Assembly (NCBI GenBank): GCA_027859205.1
Contig: JAQIBH010000195.1
Span: forward strand, 1-32,848
Direction of reading: 5' to 3'
Length of the DNA stretch: 32,848 bases
Source: Bacteroidales bacterium
GTDB taxonomy: Bacteria > Bacteroidota > Bacteroidia > Bacteroidales > UBA12077
The position numbers were made by a program, and so were the translations under genes. The notes beneath the pieces are model-generated. The model had not been told where the DNA came from, searched no databases, and saw nothing but the letters and a program-made list of their open reading frames with translations. This document shows, piece by piece, positions 8,987-16,268 of the stretch (within the stretch, counting starts at the first letter, position 1; every line of letters begins with the position of its first letter).

Positions 8987-9097
8987 TTATCCTGGATCCT
9001 CTTCTCCACCTCCTTCACCTCCATCTGGTATATCTGGATCTTCTGGCGGCATACGAGTATTCCATACTAACTTTTTTAATTCTTCTAAATTTTTCAT
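8987..9097 (-). CDS. 36-residue acidic Pro/Gly-rich peptide, copy 1 (upstream of kinase)
   Basis: A short open frame runs from ATG at 9097 to TAA at 8987. It encodes a basic/hydrophobic N-terminus (MKNLEELKKLVWNTRM) and then an acidic tail beginning PPEDPDIPDGG and ending EEDPG. It is real rather than chance because a second frame of exactly the same length lies 300 bases upstream (9395-9505). That copy has the same PPEDP start, the same EEDPG end at the same residues, and an alignable 5' leader. This copy lacks the Gly-Gly pair seen in the other one. It has ten acidic and four basic residues and no Cys. It lies 46 bases ahead of the TPR histidine kinase. I do not recognise the family; precursor of an exported peptide is an inference. 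Confidence 0.6.
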   Translation of the reverse strand: MKNLEELKKLVWNTRMPPEDPDIPDGGEGGGEEDPG

Positions 9098-9139
9098 GCT
9101 TATAAATTTTTAAGTTAAACAATATTACATTAAAGTTAA
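9098..9139 (-). promoter_or_regulatory. 5' leader of peptide gene 1, shared with peptide gene 2
   Basis: On the minus strand the 42 bases before the ATG contain TTAACTTTA, ATATTG, TTAAC and TAAAAATT in that order. The leader of peptide gene 2 holds the same blocks in the same order. The match extends to the start codon, so the duplication included the untranslated leader. Its job (promoter, translation signal or both) is unknown. Confidence 0.45.
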
Positions 9140-9340
9140 TATAAAAATGTACTTATACAATTATCTATAGGCAAAACTCTATATTATCGCATTGAGAATC
9201 AGCTCCTTTCACAAACCCACAATACGTTGGTGAATAAAATTAGAGCATAATTAATTACTCAATATATTTCTTATTTAAAATTTTAAAAATAAAGCTGAAT
9301 GTTCTTTGTTAATTATCCGCTTAAATTTTATTACACACTA

Positions 9341-9370
9341 AAACAAAAATAGCACAAGAAAAACTTGTGC
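9341..9370 (-). terminator. intrinsic terminator behind peptide gene 2
   Basis: GCACAAG (9352-9358) pairs with CTTGTGC (9364-9370) around a 5-base A loop. On the minus strand the stem is followed by a T-rich tract (TATTTTTGTTTT). It lies 24 bases after the stop of peptide gene 2, which suggests that this gene is a separate short transcript and that peptide gene 1 with the kinase has its own promoter. Confidence 0.65.
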
Positions 9371-9394
9371 CTTTAAATTGCAATATTTTTATTA

Positions 9395-9505
9395 CTATCC
9401 TGGATCCTCTTCTCCACTTCCTGGATCTGTTGGCTCTGGATCTTCTGGCGGATTACCCCCTCTAACAACTAACATTTCGTCAATACTTAATTCCTCTGTA
9501 AACAT
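9395..9505 (-). CDS. 36-residue acidic Pro/Gly-rich peptide, copy 2, with double-glycine leader
   Basis: ATG at 9505 to TAG at 9395, 36 residues. Residues 6-17 read LSIDEMLVVRGG. This fits the double-glycine export-leader pattern L-S-x-x-E-L/M-x-x-I/V-x-G-G, with Leu at -12, Ser -11, Glu -8, Met -7, Val -4 and Gly -2/-1. Cleavage after Gly17 would release the 19-residue NPPEDPEPTDPGSGEEDPG, which is strongly acidic, Pro/Gly-rich and free of Cys. Such leaders are known to be cut by C39-peptidase ABC transporters, none of which is in this window. The gene has its own leader and terminator and is a paralogue of the gene at 8987-9097, with 20 or more identical bases at the 3' end. The function is unknown; bacteriocin-like, RiPP or signalling peptide are all open. 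Confidence 0.65.
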   Translation of the reverse strand: MFTEELSIDEMLVVRGGNPPEDPEPTDPGSGEEDPG

Positions 9506-9543
9506 AACTTCTAATTTTTAGGTTAGCAATAATATAAAGTTAA
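9506..9543 (-). promoter_or_regulatory. 5' leader of peptide gene 2, shared with peptide gene 1
   Basis: The 38 bases before the ATG carry TTAACTTTA, TATTATTG, TAAC and TAAAAATT in the same order as the leader of peptide gene 1. Further upstream TTTATTTG (about 9545) resembles the Bacteroidota -7 box TAnnTTTG with one mismatch. Confidence 0.45.
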
Positions 9544-9596
9544 CAAATAAATTGAATCAAACAATTATTTATTTTTATATAATACATACTTCTACA

Positions 9597-9620
9597 AGCC
9601 TGCCTGCGCGTAGTCAGGCT
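9597..9620. repeat. GC-rich palindrome of the CCTGCCTG...CAGG type
   Basis: AGCCTG (9597-9602) pairs with CAGGCT (9615-9620), enclosing a GC-rich loop, in otherwise very AT-rich intergenic DNA. The sequence is related to the palindromes at 32432-32451 and 32578-32610, which share CCTGCCTG and a closing CAGG. A dispersed intergenic repeat is the likely explanation. Confidence 0.6.
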
Positions 9621-9644
9621 CAGCACCACATATGTTAAACCTTC

Positions 9645-10160
9645 TTAGTTGTAAATTTGCCTTTGCCATTCGAATAAAGCTACGGCTAAAGCATGAGACA
9701 CGTTCATTGAAGTAGTATTACCCAATAACGGAATATGTACAATCTCATGGCATTTATCAAGAAATACGGAATCAATTCCATTTATTTCGTTACCTACAAA
9801 TAAAGCAATTTTATTAGGAAGTTTAACTTGGTAAATATTTTCAGAATCACTTGAAGTTTCAATCGCAATCCATTTATAATCGGAAGGTATTTTTTCTTTT
9901 AATTCAACTTCATTACAGAAACTCCAATTAACTGAATTGTATGCCGAAGAAGCAGTTTTCTTAATTTTAGAGGATCTTATATTCTCATCCTTTGTAACAA
10001 ACAATACTTCTTTGCAAACTGAGTTTCCTGCTAATCGAATAATATTTCCGATATTTTCTGGTGTTTTTATATTGTATGCAACAATTATTGGTGGATTGTA
10101 TTCTTTTGGTATCTTGACATCATTAAATAATTCATTAGAATGGATTGTTCTCTTTGCCAT
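9645..10160 (-). CDS. SPOUT-class RNA 2'-O-methyltransferase (TrmH/SpoU family)
   Basis: The 171-residue protein carries the three SpoU motifs. Motif 1 is NIGNIIRLAGN, motif 2 is KIALFVGNEINGI, and motif 3 is HIPLLGNTTSMNVSHALAVALFE. Together these form the trefoil-knot SAM site. The short length, with no added RNA-binding domain, resembles TrmL or minimal TrmH proteins, so a tRNA ribose is the likely target. The exact nucleotide cannot be given. It lies 65 bases after the formyl-THF cyclo-ligase gene on the same strand. Confidence 0.9.
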   Translation of the reverse strand: MAKRTIHSNELFNDVKIPKEYNPPIIVAYNIKTPENIGNIIRLAGNSVCKEVLFVTKDENIRSSKIKKTASSAYNSVNWSFCNEVELKEKIPSDYKWIAIETSSDSENIYQVKLPNKIALFVGNEINGIDSVFLDKCHEIVHIPLLGNTTSMNVSHALAVALFEWQRQIYN

Positions 10161-10225
10161 GATTCAATTCTTAAAATAATAAAATGTTTAACAAGCACTC
10201 AGTTGTTTCATCTAATACTTTTTTA

Positions 10226-10771
10226 CTAAAGATAATCTGCTATCACAATATCCATTTTAACATCATGCACATCAACAGGTACAGAATCTAATAATTGAAA
10301 ATCGAAACATACCCCAATTTTGTATGCTTTAGTTGTTGTAAGTAATTTATCATAATATGCTTTTCCTCTACCTAATCTATTGTTCTGTTTATCAAAAGCG
10401 ACACATGGAACAATTATTAAATCAATTTTATCTGAATTTGTAATTATTTCGCCGGATGGCTCGCCTATGCCATAGGAATCTCCCTTTACTAAATCATCAA
10501 TTCCTGTAAAAAATTTCAGCTCAAGTTTATCTCCTTTTACCGATGGTAAAATAATCTGTTTTGTATTTGCCCACTTTTGAATAAAATCATGTGTATATAC
10601 TTCGTCGTTCATCGACCAGTAAAGCATTATAATTTCTGATTTTACAAATTCATTAAGATCTTCGATTTGCTTAAAAATATTTTTTGATTTAGACTTCTTG
10701 TCCTCTATGGAAACTACATCATTGAGCTTTTTAATTTGCTTTCGTATTTCTTTTTTCTGTTGATTAATCAT
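10226..10771 (-). CDS. 5-formyltetrahydrofolate cyclo-ligase
   Basis: The 181-residue protein has the family signature DLIIVPCVAFDKQNNRLGRGKAYYDKLL, whose GRGKAYYD segment binds ATP/Mg. The N-terminal KKEIRKQIKKL basic helix and the YWSMNDEVYTHDFI block are also typical. The enzyme converts 5-formyl-THF to 5,10-methenyl-THF with ATP, returning it to the one-carbon pool. It is cytoplasmic. It follows rprY by 61 bases on the same strand. Confidence 0.93.
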   Translation of the reverse strand: MINQQKKEIRKQIKKLNDVVSIEDKKSKSKNIFKQIEDLNEFVKSEIIMLYWSMNDEVYTHDFIQKWANTKQIILPSVKGDKLELKFFTGIDDLVKGDSYGIGEPSGEIITNSDKIDLIIVPCVAFDKQNNRLGRGKAYYDKLLTTTKAYKIGVCFDFQLLDSVPVDVHDVKMDIVIADYL

Positions 10772-10832
10772 TCTTTTGTGAACTCATAATTTTCAAATCT
10801 TAAATTGCACTACTTTGCAAAAATCAATATTA

Positions 10833-11525
10833 TTATACAATCAATTTATAACCTTTGCCATGAATATTTAATATTTGAACAGAACTATCTTCTTTTAAAT
10901 ATTTTCTTAGCTTAGTAATGTAAACATCCATACTACGGGCATTAAAATAGCTATCTTCTTGCCAAATAATTTTTAATGCAAAGTTACGTTCTAAAACATT
11001 ATTCATATTATTGCATAACAACCGTAACAAATCAGATTCTTTAGTTGTTAATTTTTGCTGTTTATCGCCATATTTCAGAATCTGTTTCTGAGAATCGAAC
11101 TCATAATCACCAATGATAAACGTTTCATTAGTTTCAGAAGCATTATTGCTATTCGTTCTTCGCAAAATAGCCTTAATTCTGAAAAGCAACTCTTCCATAC
11201 TAAAAGGTTTTGTCATATAATCATCAGCTCCAAGTGTAAATCCTTCAATAACATCGTCTTTTAATGATTTAGCTGTAAGAAAAATAAATGGCACTTTCGC
11301 ATTTATTTTCTTTATTTCTCTGGCCAAAGTAAATCCGTCCATTTTTGGCATCATCACATCAAGAATACATAAATCGTATTTATCTTTCTTGAATCCTTCA
11401 AGAGCCAACACACCGTTTACGAACAAATCTGTTTTTAACCCCTTTGCTATTAAATACTCACGTAGTAGTGCTCCAAGATTTTCATCATCTTCGGCTAATA
11501 ATACTTTTACATTTGTTTCATCCAT
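10833..11525 (-). CDS. rprY: OmpR-family response regulator, RprY-like
   Basis: The 230-residue protein has an N-terminal receiver domain with the acidic pocket AEDDEN, phospho-acceptor Asp56 (LCILDVMMPKMDGF), FIFLTAK and the switch Lys in DDYMTKPFS. A C-terminal winged helix (about 133-229) ends with SMDVYITKLRKYLKED and IHGKGYKLIV. The sequence is close to RprY of Bacteroides as I remember it, notably LTTKES-LL, the FNARSMDVYITKLRK block and the INIHGKGYKL end. Its start overlaps the kinase stop by 8 bases, so the pair is translationally coupled. Targets cannot be read from this window. Confidence 0.92.
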   Translation of the reverse strand: MDETNVKVLLAEDDENLGALLREYLIAKGLKTDLFVNGVLALEGFKKDKYDLCILDVMMPKMDGFTLAREIKKINAKVPFIFLTAKSLKDDVIEGFTLGADDYMTKPFSMEELLFRIKAILRRTNSNNASETNETFIIGDYEFDSQKQILKYGDKQQKLTTKESDLLRLLCNNMNNVLERNFALKIIWQEDSYFNARSMDVYITKLRKYLKEDSSVQILNIHGKGYKLIV

Positions 11526-13101
11526 TGTTTGTGTTATTAATTGGAATAAATATTTCGAATGTAGTTCCTCTTCTTACTTCTGATTTTAATCTAATATTAC
11601 CATTGTGAGCTTCAACAATTTTTTTCACATAACTTAAACCTAATCCAAACCCCTTTACATTATGCACATTCCCCGTTGAAACTCTATAAAACTGATCAAA
11701 AATTCTTTTTTGTTCCTGTTTTTTAATCCCAATCCCTTTATCAACTACCGATACATATACTCCTTTTTTATTTTGCCAGGTTAAAATAGTTATATTAGGT
11801 TCAGTATCACTGTATTTTAAAGCATTATCAAGCAAGTTAAATATAATATTTGTAAAATGAACTTCATCGATAAATAAAACGGGATTCTTTGCTTCTAATT
11901 TTGTGATTAATTCTCCTTTTTGGGATTTCACTTGAATATTAAAATTCTTAACAACGGTTTCAATTATATTGTGAATATTTATATTTCTACGCTTAAGTTT
12001 AAATTGTCCTTGATCGAATAAGGCAGTTTTCAAAACTTTCTCTACCTGATAACTTAATCGTTTACTTTCAGCTTCAATAATATTTGAAATATATACCAAA
12101 TTTTTTGATTCGGTCGGAATTGAATCGTCTTTCAGCATTTGAGATGCCAATGAAATAGTTGAAATTGGCGTTTTTAATTCATGAGTCATGTTATTTACAA
12201 AGTCATTTTTTATTTGCGACAGTCGTTTTTGTTTAAACATTATATGAATTGCTGAAGAAAATCCTAGAATAATTATAATCGTTAACAAGACAGATGACAA
12301 TGCCATAAATCCTGTTGACTTTAAGATAAAATTTCGTTGTTCCGGGAAATATACATATATAAAATTATTTTTGGCTTGAATATCACTTGGGAATAACTTT
12401 GCCGAGAATTTTTTTGATTTTACTTTAGCTTTATAATCTTTAGAATGATATACTGCTTTAAAGTTATTTTCAGTAATAACATATTCATATCTTATATCTA
12501 TTCCTAGTTCATTAAATATATTCTTAGTAATCTTTTCAATGGTTTCTTGATCTATTCGATCCTTAATATCTACATCAATCTGAATAAGCTTATTAACTAC
12601 GTTCTCTACAAAAACAGTTCTATTATTCAACTTCTCGTTATAATCTATATTTAATCTTAAGTTACCAAATGATTCTTGAGATGTTGCTTCGTTTAATTGA
12701 AATGTGGATTTATTAAATCGCATAATATTATCGCCCAACGACTTTAACTGAGCACTAATGCTTAAAGTATCTGATGTTTTTATAACAAACACTTCTTTTT
12801 CCTCTTCGATTGATGACAATCCAAAAGCAGTTTGACTTGTCCTATTAGATTGATAGTTAGTTGTTGGATGACCTGAGGCAGACACATCATCGTATGGATC
12901 CATTTCGTTTACAACCTGAAAAATCATTTCGCGATTTTCAATTTCTTTTACAATATTATCCAAACCCTTATTAACGAGCTGCTCAAATTGGTTTTCTTTT
13001 ATTTTTATTGCATTACTAATCCAATATGTTTGTACTAATATTAGACATATAAGTGTAAACGATAAAATTATTGTTATTATCCAAATTGATCTTTTCTGCA
13101 T
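11518..13101 (-). CDS. rprX: sensor histidine kinase, RprX-like
   Basis: The protein has 527 residues. Transmembrane helix 1 is at about 6-28 and helix 2 at about 264-289, enclosing a periplasmic sensor domain of about 235 residues with no family I can name. The HisKA domain has His307 in NNMTHELKTP. The N box is FNLLDNALKYSD, G1 is VDKGIGIKKQ and G2 is KGFGLGLSYVKKI. It is the partner of the overlapping RprY-like regulator. A TATATTTG box (13109-13116) lies only 8 bases upstream of the start; if it is the promoter, the transcript would be almost leaderless. The kinase-first order and overlap indicate one operon. Confidence 0.92.
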   Translation of the reverse strand: MQKRSIWIITIILSFTLICLILVQTYWISNAIKIKENQFEQLVNKGLDNIVKEIENREMIFQVVNEMDPYDDVSASGHPTTNYQSNRTSQTAFGLSSIEEEKEVFVIKTSDTLSISAQLKSLGDNIMRFNKSTFQLNEATSQESFGNLRLNIDYNEKLNNRTVFVENVVNKLIQIDVDIKDRIDQETIEKITKNIFNELGIDIRYEYVITENNFKAVYHSKDYKAKVKSKKFSAKLFPSDIQAKNNFIYVYFPEQRNFILKSTGFMALSSVLLTIIIILGFSSAIHIMFKQKRLSQIKNDFVNNMTHELKTPISTISLASQMLKDDSIPTESKNLVYISNIIEAESKRLSYQVEKVLKTALFDQGQFKLKRRNINIHNIIETVVKNFNIQVKSQKGELITKLEAKNPVLFIDEVHFTNIIFNLLDNALKYSDTEPNITILTWQNKKGVYVSVVDKGIGIKKQEQKRIFDQFYRVSTGNVHNVKGFGLGLSYVKKIVEAHNGNIRLKSEVRRGTTFEIFIPINNTNNG

Positions 13102-13191
13102 ATCGATACAAATATAAATGCTTGATTCGTTCTAAATGAATTATTTAACATTATTTAACAAAGGTTTAAATAACTTAACCAACGTAAACAA

Positions 13192-13199
13192 TATTTTTG
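13192..13199 (+). promoter_or_regulatory. Bacteroidota -7-type promoter box for a possible small RNA
   Basis: TATTTTTG fits the consensus TAnnTTTG. No convincing TTTG -33 element is found at the right distance. It lies about 60-90 bases upstream of a plus-strand terminator, with no gene between. Confidence 0.35.
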
Positions 13200-13202
13200 T
13201 AG

Positions 13203-13290
13203 TGACAATTAAAAATGCAAGAAAAGTTGTCACATAGGTTTATATTTTAGGGTTAGGAAAGAGAGGCGGGGGTCTCTCTTTTCATTTTTA
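13203..13290 (+). ncRNA. candidate small RNA with intrinsic terminator
   Basis: Between divergent rprX and the tail of the IPExxxVDY gene, the plus strand shows a promoter-like box (13192-13199). It is followed by a 7-bp hairpin (GTGACAA at about 13202 with TTGTCAC at about 13226). It ends in a strong terminator: AAAGAGAG (13258-13265) paired with CTCTCTTT (13274-13281), with a G-rich loop and then CATTTTT. An 11-codon frame (ATG at about 13214) lies inside, so a tiny leader peptide is an alternative. No known RNA family is recognised. Confidence 0.35.
13258..13289 (+). terminator. intrinsic terminator
   Basis: An 8-bp stem AAAGAGAG/CTCTCTTT encloses the loop GCGGGGGT, followed on the plus strand by TCATTTTT. 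On the minus strand the tail is poor in T, so the plus-strand direction is favoured, although the hairpin could also end the gene at 13298-13729. Confidence 0.65.
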
Positions 13291-13297
13291 AGAAATA

Positions 13298-13729
13298 TTA
13301 AAATATAAACAGTCTTCCTAACTTTTCAGATATATCATTAATTAGAAAAGCGGTACTAACAATATCAATTTTCTTTAGCTTCACTATTAAAGCATCCAAC
13401 AAGTTTTGATCGGGATTTCCTGAAACTCGGAAAACAAAATCTATATTTTTCATCTCTGGTATTAGAAACCCCTGTTCAGATTTATTGGAAATCAAATTAT
13501 AAGTGATGTAATTATTTTCGTCATCATAATTATACAATGAATAATTAATTATGATTTTGTGCTTAGGGTGATTTATTAATAAATCCTCATTTTTCTTTAA
13601 ATCTAAACCAAGGGCTTTATTGATTGCCCAACTCAGCCTGTAGTCATTCTCATGCGATGCAATCCCAATTAAACTATAATCGTTTTCAACTTCAATTGCG
13701 AGTTTATGAATTTTCTTTTTTGCAACCAT
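13298..13729 (-). CDS. IPExxxVDY family protein
   Basis: The 143-residue protein has the motif that names this Bacteroidota family, here IPEMKNIDFVF (Ile and Phe replacing the usual Val and Tyr). A conserved C-terminal segment DALIVKLKKIDIVSTAFLIN follows. There is no signal peptide and no known activity. In many Bacteroidota it sits directly behind rnc, as here (64 bases after it), so it probably belongs to the acpP-fabF-rnc transcript. Function is unknown. Confidence 0.85.
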   Translation of the reverse strand: MVAKKKIHKLAIEVENDYSLIGIASHENDYRLSWAINKALGLDLKKNEDLLINHPKHKIIINYSLYNYDDENNYITYNLISNKSEQGFLIPEMKNIDFVFRVSGNPDQNLLDALIVKLKKIDIVSTAFLINDISEKLGRLFIF

Positions 13730-13793
13730 TTCATCTATATTCTGAAATAAAATTAAAAATAATTACCTGCTAAATCTAATGAATCACTATTTA

Positions 13794-14534
13794 TTATACC
13801 GGAATTACGGAAATATCTGTAGTTTTTGCTAAAGCCTCTTTTGACGCATTTTGCTGAGCCTCTTTTTTAGACAATCCTTTACCGTAACCAAGAATCTGAT
13901 TGTCAAATACAATAGTTGAAGTAAAATATAAACTATTTTGTTCAGTACTTTCAACTTCTTCATCATTAAAAACAATTTCTACTTTATTTTTTTGTGCCCA
14001 CTCAATTACTTGACTTTTATAATCAGAATCGTTTAAAGCGAGTTCTTTCAAATCAATGTTCTGTGCAATAATTCTTTTTAATATAAAGTTTTTTGTTTTT
14101 TTATAACCTTTATCAACATATATTGCTCCTATTAACGCTTCTAAAGCATTCCCATATATATTACGAGTACCATTTATTTTGTTTTGAGCAACGACATGAA
14201 ACTGTAAACCCATTTTTAAAGCAATTTCATTTAATTGCTCACGACTTACAATTCTGGCTCTCATTTTTGTGAGAAAACCTTCTCTGTTAAAAGGGAAGTA
14301 TGAAAATAGAAAATCCGCAACAATTGATGCTAATATTGCATCTCCCAAAAACTCTAAACGCTCATTATTAAGTCTTTTGGTTCGATCTGAATTTATAGAA
14401 GCGGATTTATGTGTAAATGCGACAGTGTATACTTGTATATTCCTAGGATAATATCCCGTTAACTGATAAATCAGTTTATGAAACTTTTTATTTTTTGAAA
14501 AGTAGTAACTTACTGGCTTAAAATCTACTGACAC
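13794..14534 (-). CDS. rnc: ribonuclease III
   Basis: The protein has 246 residues. The catalytic domain holds the signature ERLEFLGDAIL (58-68) with its Glu/Asp metal ligands, and the second acidic pair is in NALEALIGAIYVDKG (Glu132, Asp141). A double-stranded-RNA-binding domain covers about 170-236 and ends GLSKKEAQQNASKEAL. The enzyme cuts double-stranded RNA in rRNA precursors and mRNAs. The gene begins 8 bases after the fabF stop, so it is cotranscribed with the fatty-acid genes, a common arrangement in this phylum. Confidence 0.96.
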   Translation of the reverse strand: MSVDFKPVSYYFSKNKKFHKLIYQLTGYYPRNIQVYTVAFTHKSASINSDRTKRLNNERLEFLGDAILASIVADFLFSYFPFNREGFLTKMRARIVSREQLNEIALKMGLQFHVVAQNKINGTRNIYGNALEALIGAIYVDKGYKKTKNFILKRIIAQNIDLKELALNDSDYKSQVIEWAQKNKVEIVFNDEEVESTEQNSLYFTSTIVFDNQILGYGKGLSKKEAQQNASKEALAKTTDISVIPV

Positions 14535-14542
14535 AAAAAGAA

Positions 14543-15796
14543 TTATTCGGTGTATTTTTTTACAATTACTGAAGCATTATGACCACCAAAGCCGAATGTA
14601 TTACTTAGTGCTGCTCTCACCTCTCTTTTTTGAGCTTTGTGTAGCGTTAAATTCAGTTTACCATCAATATCCGGATCAAGTTCCACATGATTAATAGTAG
14701 GAGGAATAACTCCATTTTGAATAGCGCAAATAGCTGCTAAAGTTTCAATTGAACCGGCAGCACCCAAAAGGTGACCAGTCATTGATTTAGTGGCGCTTAT
14801 ATTCATTTTATATGCGTGATCACCAAATACATTCTTAATGCCATATAGTTCTGCGGTATCGCCCCTTGGTGTTGCAGTTCCGTGTACATTTATATAATCA
14901 ATTTCTTCAGGTTGCATATTAGCATCACTAAGGGCGTTTTTCATAACATTCATAGCACCTAATCCTTCCGGGTGTGGAGCTGTTAAATGATGTGCATCTG
15001 CAGACATTCCACCACCAGCCACTTCGGCATAAATTTTTGCACCACGCTTTTTGGCATGTTCTAATTCTTCAAAAATTAATGCAGCTCCACCTTCACCCAT
15101 AACAAATCCATCACGAGTTTTACAAAAAGGACGTGAAGCAGTTTCAAATTCATCATTTCTGGTAGAAATAGCTTGCATTGATCCAAAACCTCCCATACCT
15201 GCCTCATTTACAGAAGCCTCAGAGCCTCCTGTAATGAAAATATTTGCTTTCCCTAAACGAATGTAATTTAGTGCGTCAATCATTGCATTAGTAGATGACG
15301 CGCAAGCAGATACTGTAGTAAAGTTTGGGCCACGGAAATTATATTTCATTGAAATATGCCCTGCAGCAATATCAGAAATCATTTTTGGTATAAAGAAAGG
15401 ATTAAAACGTGGAGTTCCATCACCATTTGCATAATTCCTTACCTCTTCCAAAAAAGTATTTATTCCTCCAATTCCTGATCCCCAAATAACGCCGGCTTTA
15501 TCAAGATCTATAGCGTCCAGATCAAGTTTTGAATCTTTTATTGCTTGTTCAGCAGCTACTAGAGCAAACTGAGCAAACAAATCTAGCTTTCTAGCTTCTT
15601 TTCTGTCAAAATATTGACTTGAGTCGTAGTTTTTAACTTCACAAGCAAATCTTGTTTTAAATTTAGATGCATCAAAGTGTGTAATAAGGTTTGAACCACT
15701 TACACCATCCATTAAATTTTCCCAATATTCTTCAACATTGTTTCCGATTGGCGTAATTGCCCCAAGTCCTGTTATAACAACACGTTTCAATTCCAT
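14543..15796 (-). CDS. fabF: beta-ketoacyl-ACP synthase II
   Basis: This 417-residue condensing enzyme has active-site Cys165 in TVSACASSTNA, His305 in NVHGTATPRGD and His342 in SMTGHLLGAAGS, the Cys-His-His triad of FabF. It ends in SNTFGFGGHNAS, typical of the family. It elongates acyl-ACP with malonyl-ACP in fatty-acid synthesis. It follows acpP, encoding its carrier protein, by 39 bases. Confidence 0.97.
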   Translation of the reverse strand: MELKRVVITGLGAITPIGNNVEEYWENLMDGVSGSNLITHFDASKFKTRFACEVKNYDSSQYFDRKEARKLDLFAQFALVAAEQAIKDSKLDLDAIDLDKAGVIWGSGIGGINTFLEEVRNYANGDGTPRFNPFFIPKMISDIAAGHISMKYNFRGPNFTTVSACASSTNAMIDALNYIRLGKANIFITGGSEASVNEAGMGGFGSMQAISTRNDEFETASRPFCKTRDGFVMGEGGAALIFEELEHAKKRGAKIYAEVAGGGMSADAHHLTAPHPEGLGAMNVMKNALSDANMQPEEIDYINVHGTATPRGDTAELYGIKNVFGDHAYKMNISATKSMTGHLLGAAGSIETLAAICAIQNGVIPPTINHVELDPDIDGKLNLTLHKAQKREVRAALSNTFGFGGHNASVIVKKYTE

Positions 15797-15835
15797 ACAA
15801 ATAAAATTTAAAACAAGATTTAATAATAATAAAAA

Positions 15836-16072
15836 TTACTTAGCGTGCTCTTCAATATATTTTGTAGCATCACCTACAGTACCAATATTTTCTGCTTGAT
15901 CATCTGGAATAGAAATATTGAATTCTTTTTCGAATTCCATAATTAACTCAACAGTGTCAAGAGAATCAGCACCTAAGTCATTAGTAAAACTTGCTTCCGG
16001 TGTAACTTCATTTTCATCAACTCCTAATTTATCAACGATAATTGCTTTTACTCTTGATGCAGTATCAGACAT
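15836..16072 (-). CDS. acpP: acyl carrier protein
   Basis: This 78-residue acidic protein has the phosphopantetheine attachment site [17 protein letters not shown], with Ser37 as the modified residue. It carries acyl intermediates for fatty-acid synthesis and is first in the acpP-fabF-rnc operon. A promoter-like pair of boxes lies 44-75 bases upstream. The intergenic space is shared with divergent purN. Confidence 0.97.
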   Translation of the reverse strand: MSDTASRVKAIIVDKLGVDENEVTPEASFTNDLGADSLDTVELIMEFEKEFNISIPDDQAENIGTVGDATKYIEEHAK

Positions 16073-16115
16073 AACTTTAAGTTTTTAATTAATAATTTAT
16101 TTAATTTTTACAGTG

Positions 16116-16147
16116 CAAAGAAATATAATTAACTGTGATAAATCAAA
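16116..16147 (-). promoter_or_regulatory. putative acpP promoter
   Basis: On the minus strand a TTTG element (16147-16144) is followed after 20 bases by TTTCTTTG (16123-16116), one mismatch from TAnnTTTG. Spacing fits the Bacteroidota sigma-ABfr promoter pattern, and the acpP start lies about 44 bases downstream. Confidence 0.45.
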
Positions 16148-16268
16148 GATATTTCCTTATTTTTTGTCATAAAAGGTGTTTTTTTTGATTTTTTAAAGCC
16201 ACTTTTACATTAATATTATAACAAATGAGCCAAGCCGTTTAGCTTATTAATCTCATTATCACACACAA

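Noticed and set aside
9100-9340. Search for a third peptide copy between the two peptide genes
   Set aside because: No frame with a PPEDP or EEDPG tail, and no shared leader blocks, were found on either strand.
10833-13101. RprX/RprY as the partner of the TPR histidine kinase
   Set aside because: The response regulator overlaps its own kinase (rprX), so it is not a dedicated partner for the TPR kinase at 6853-8940.
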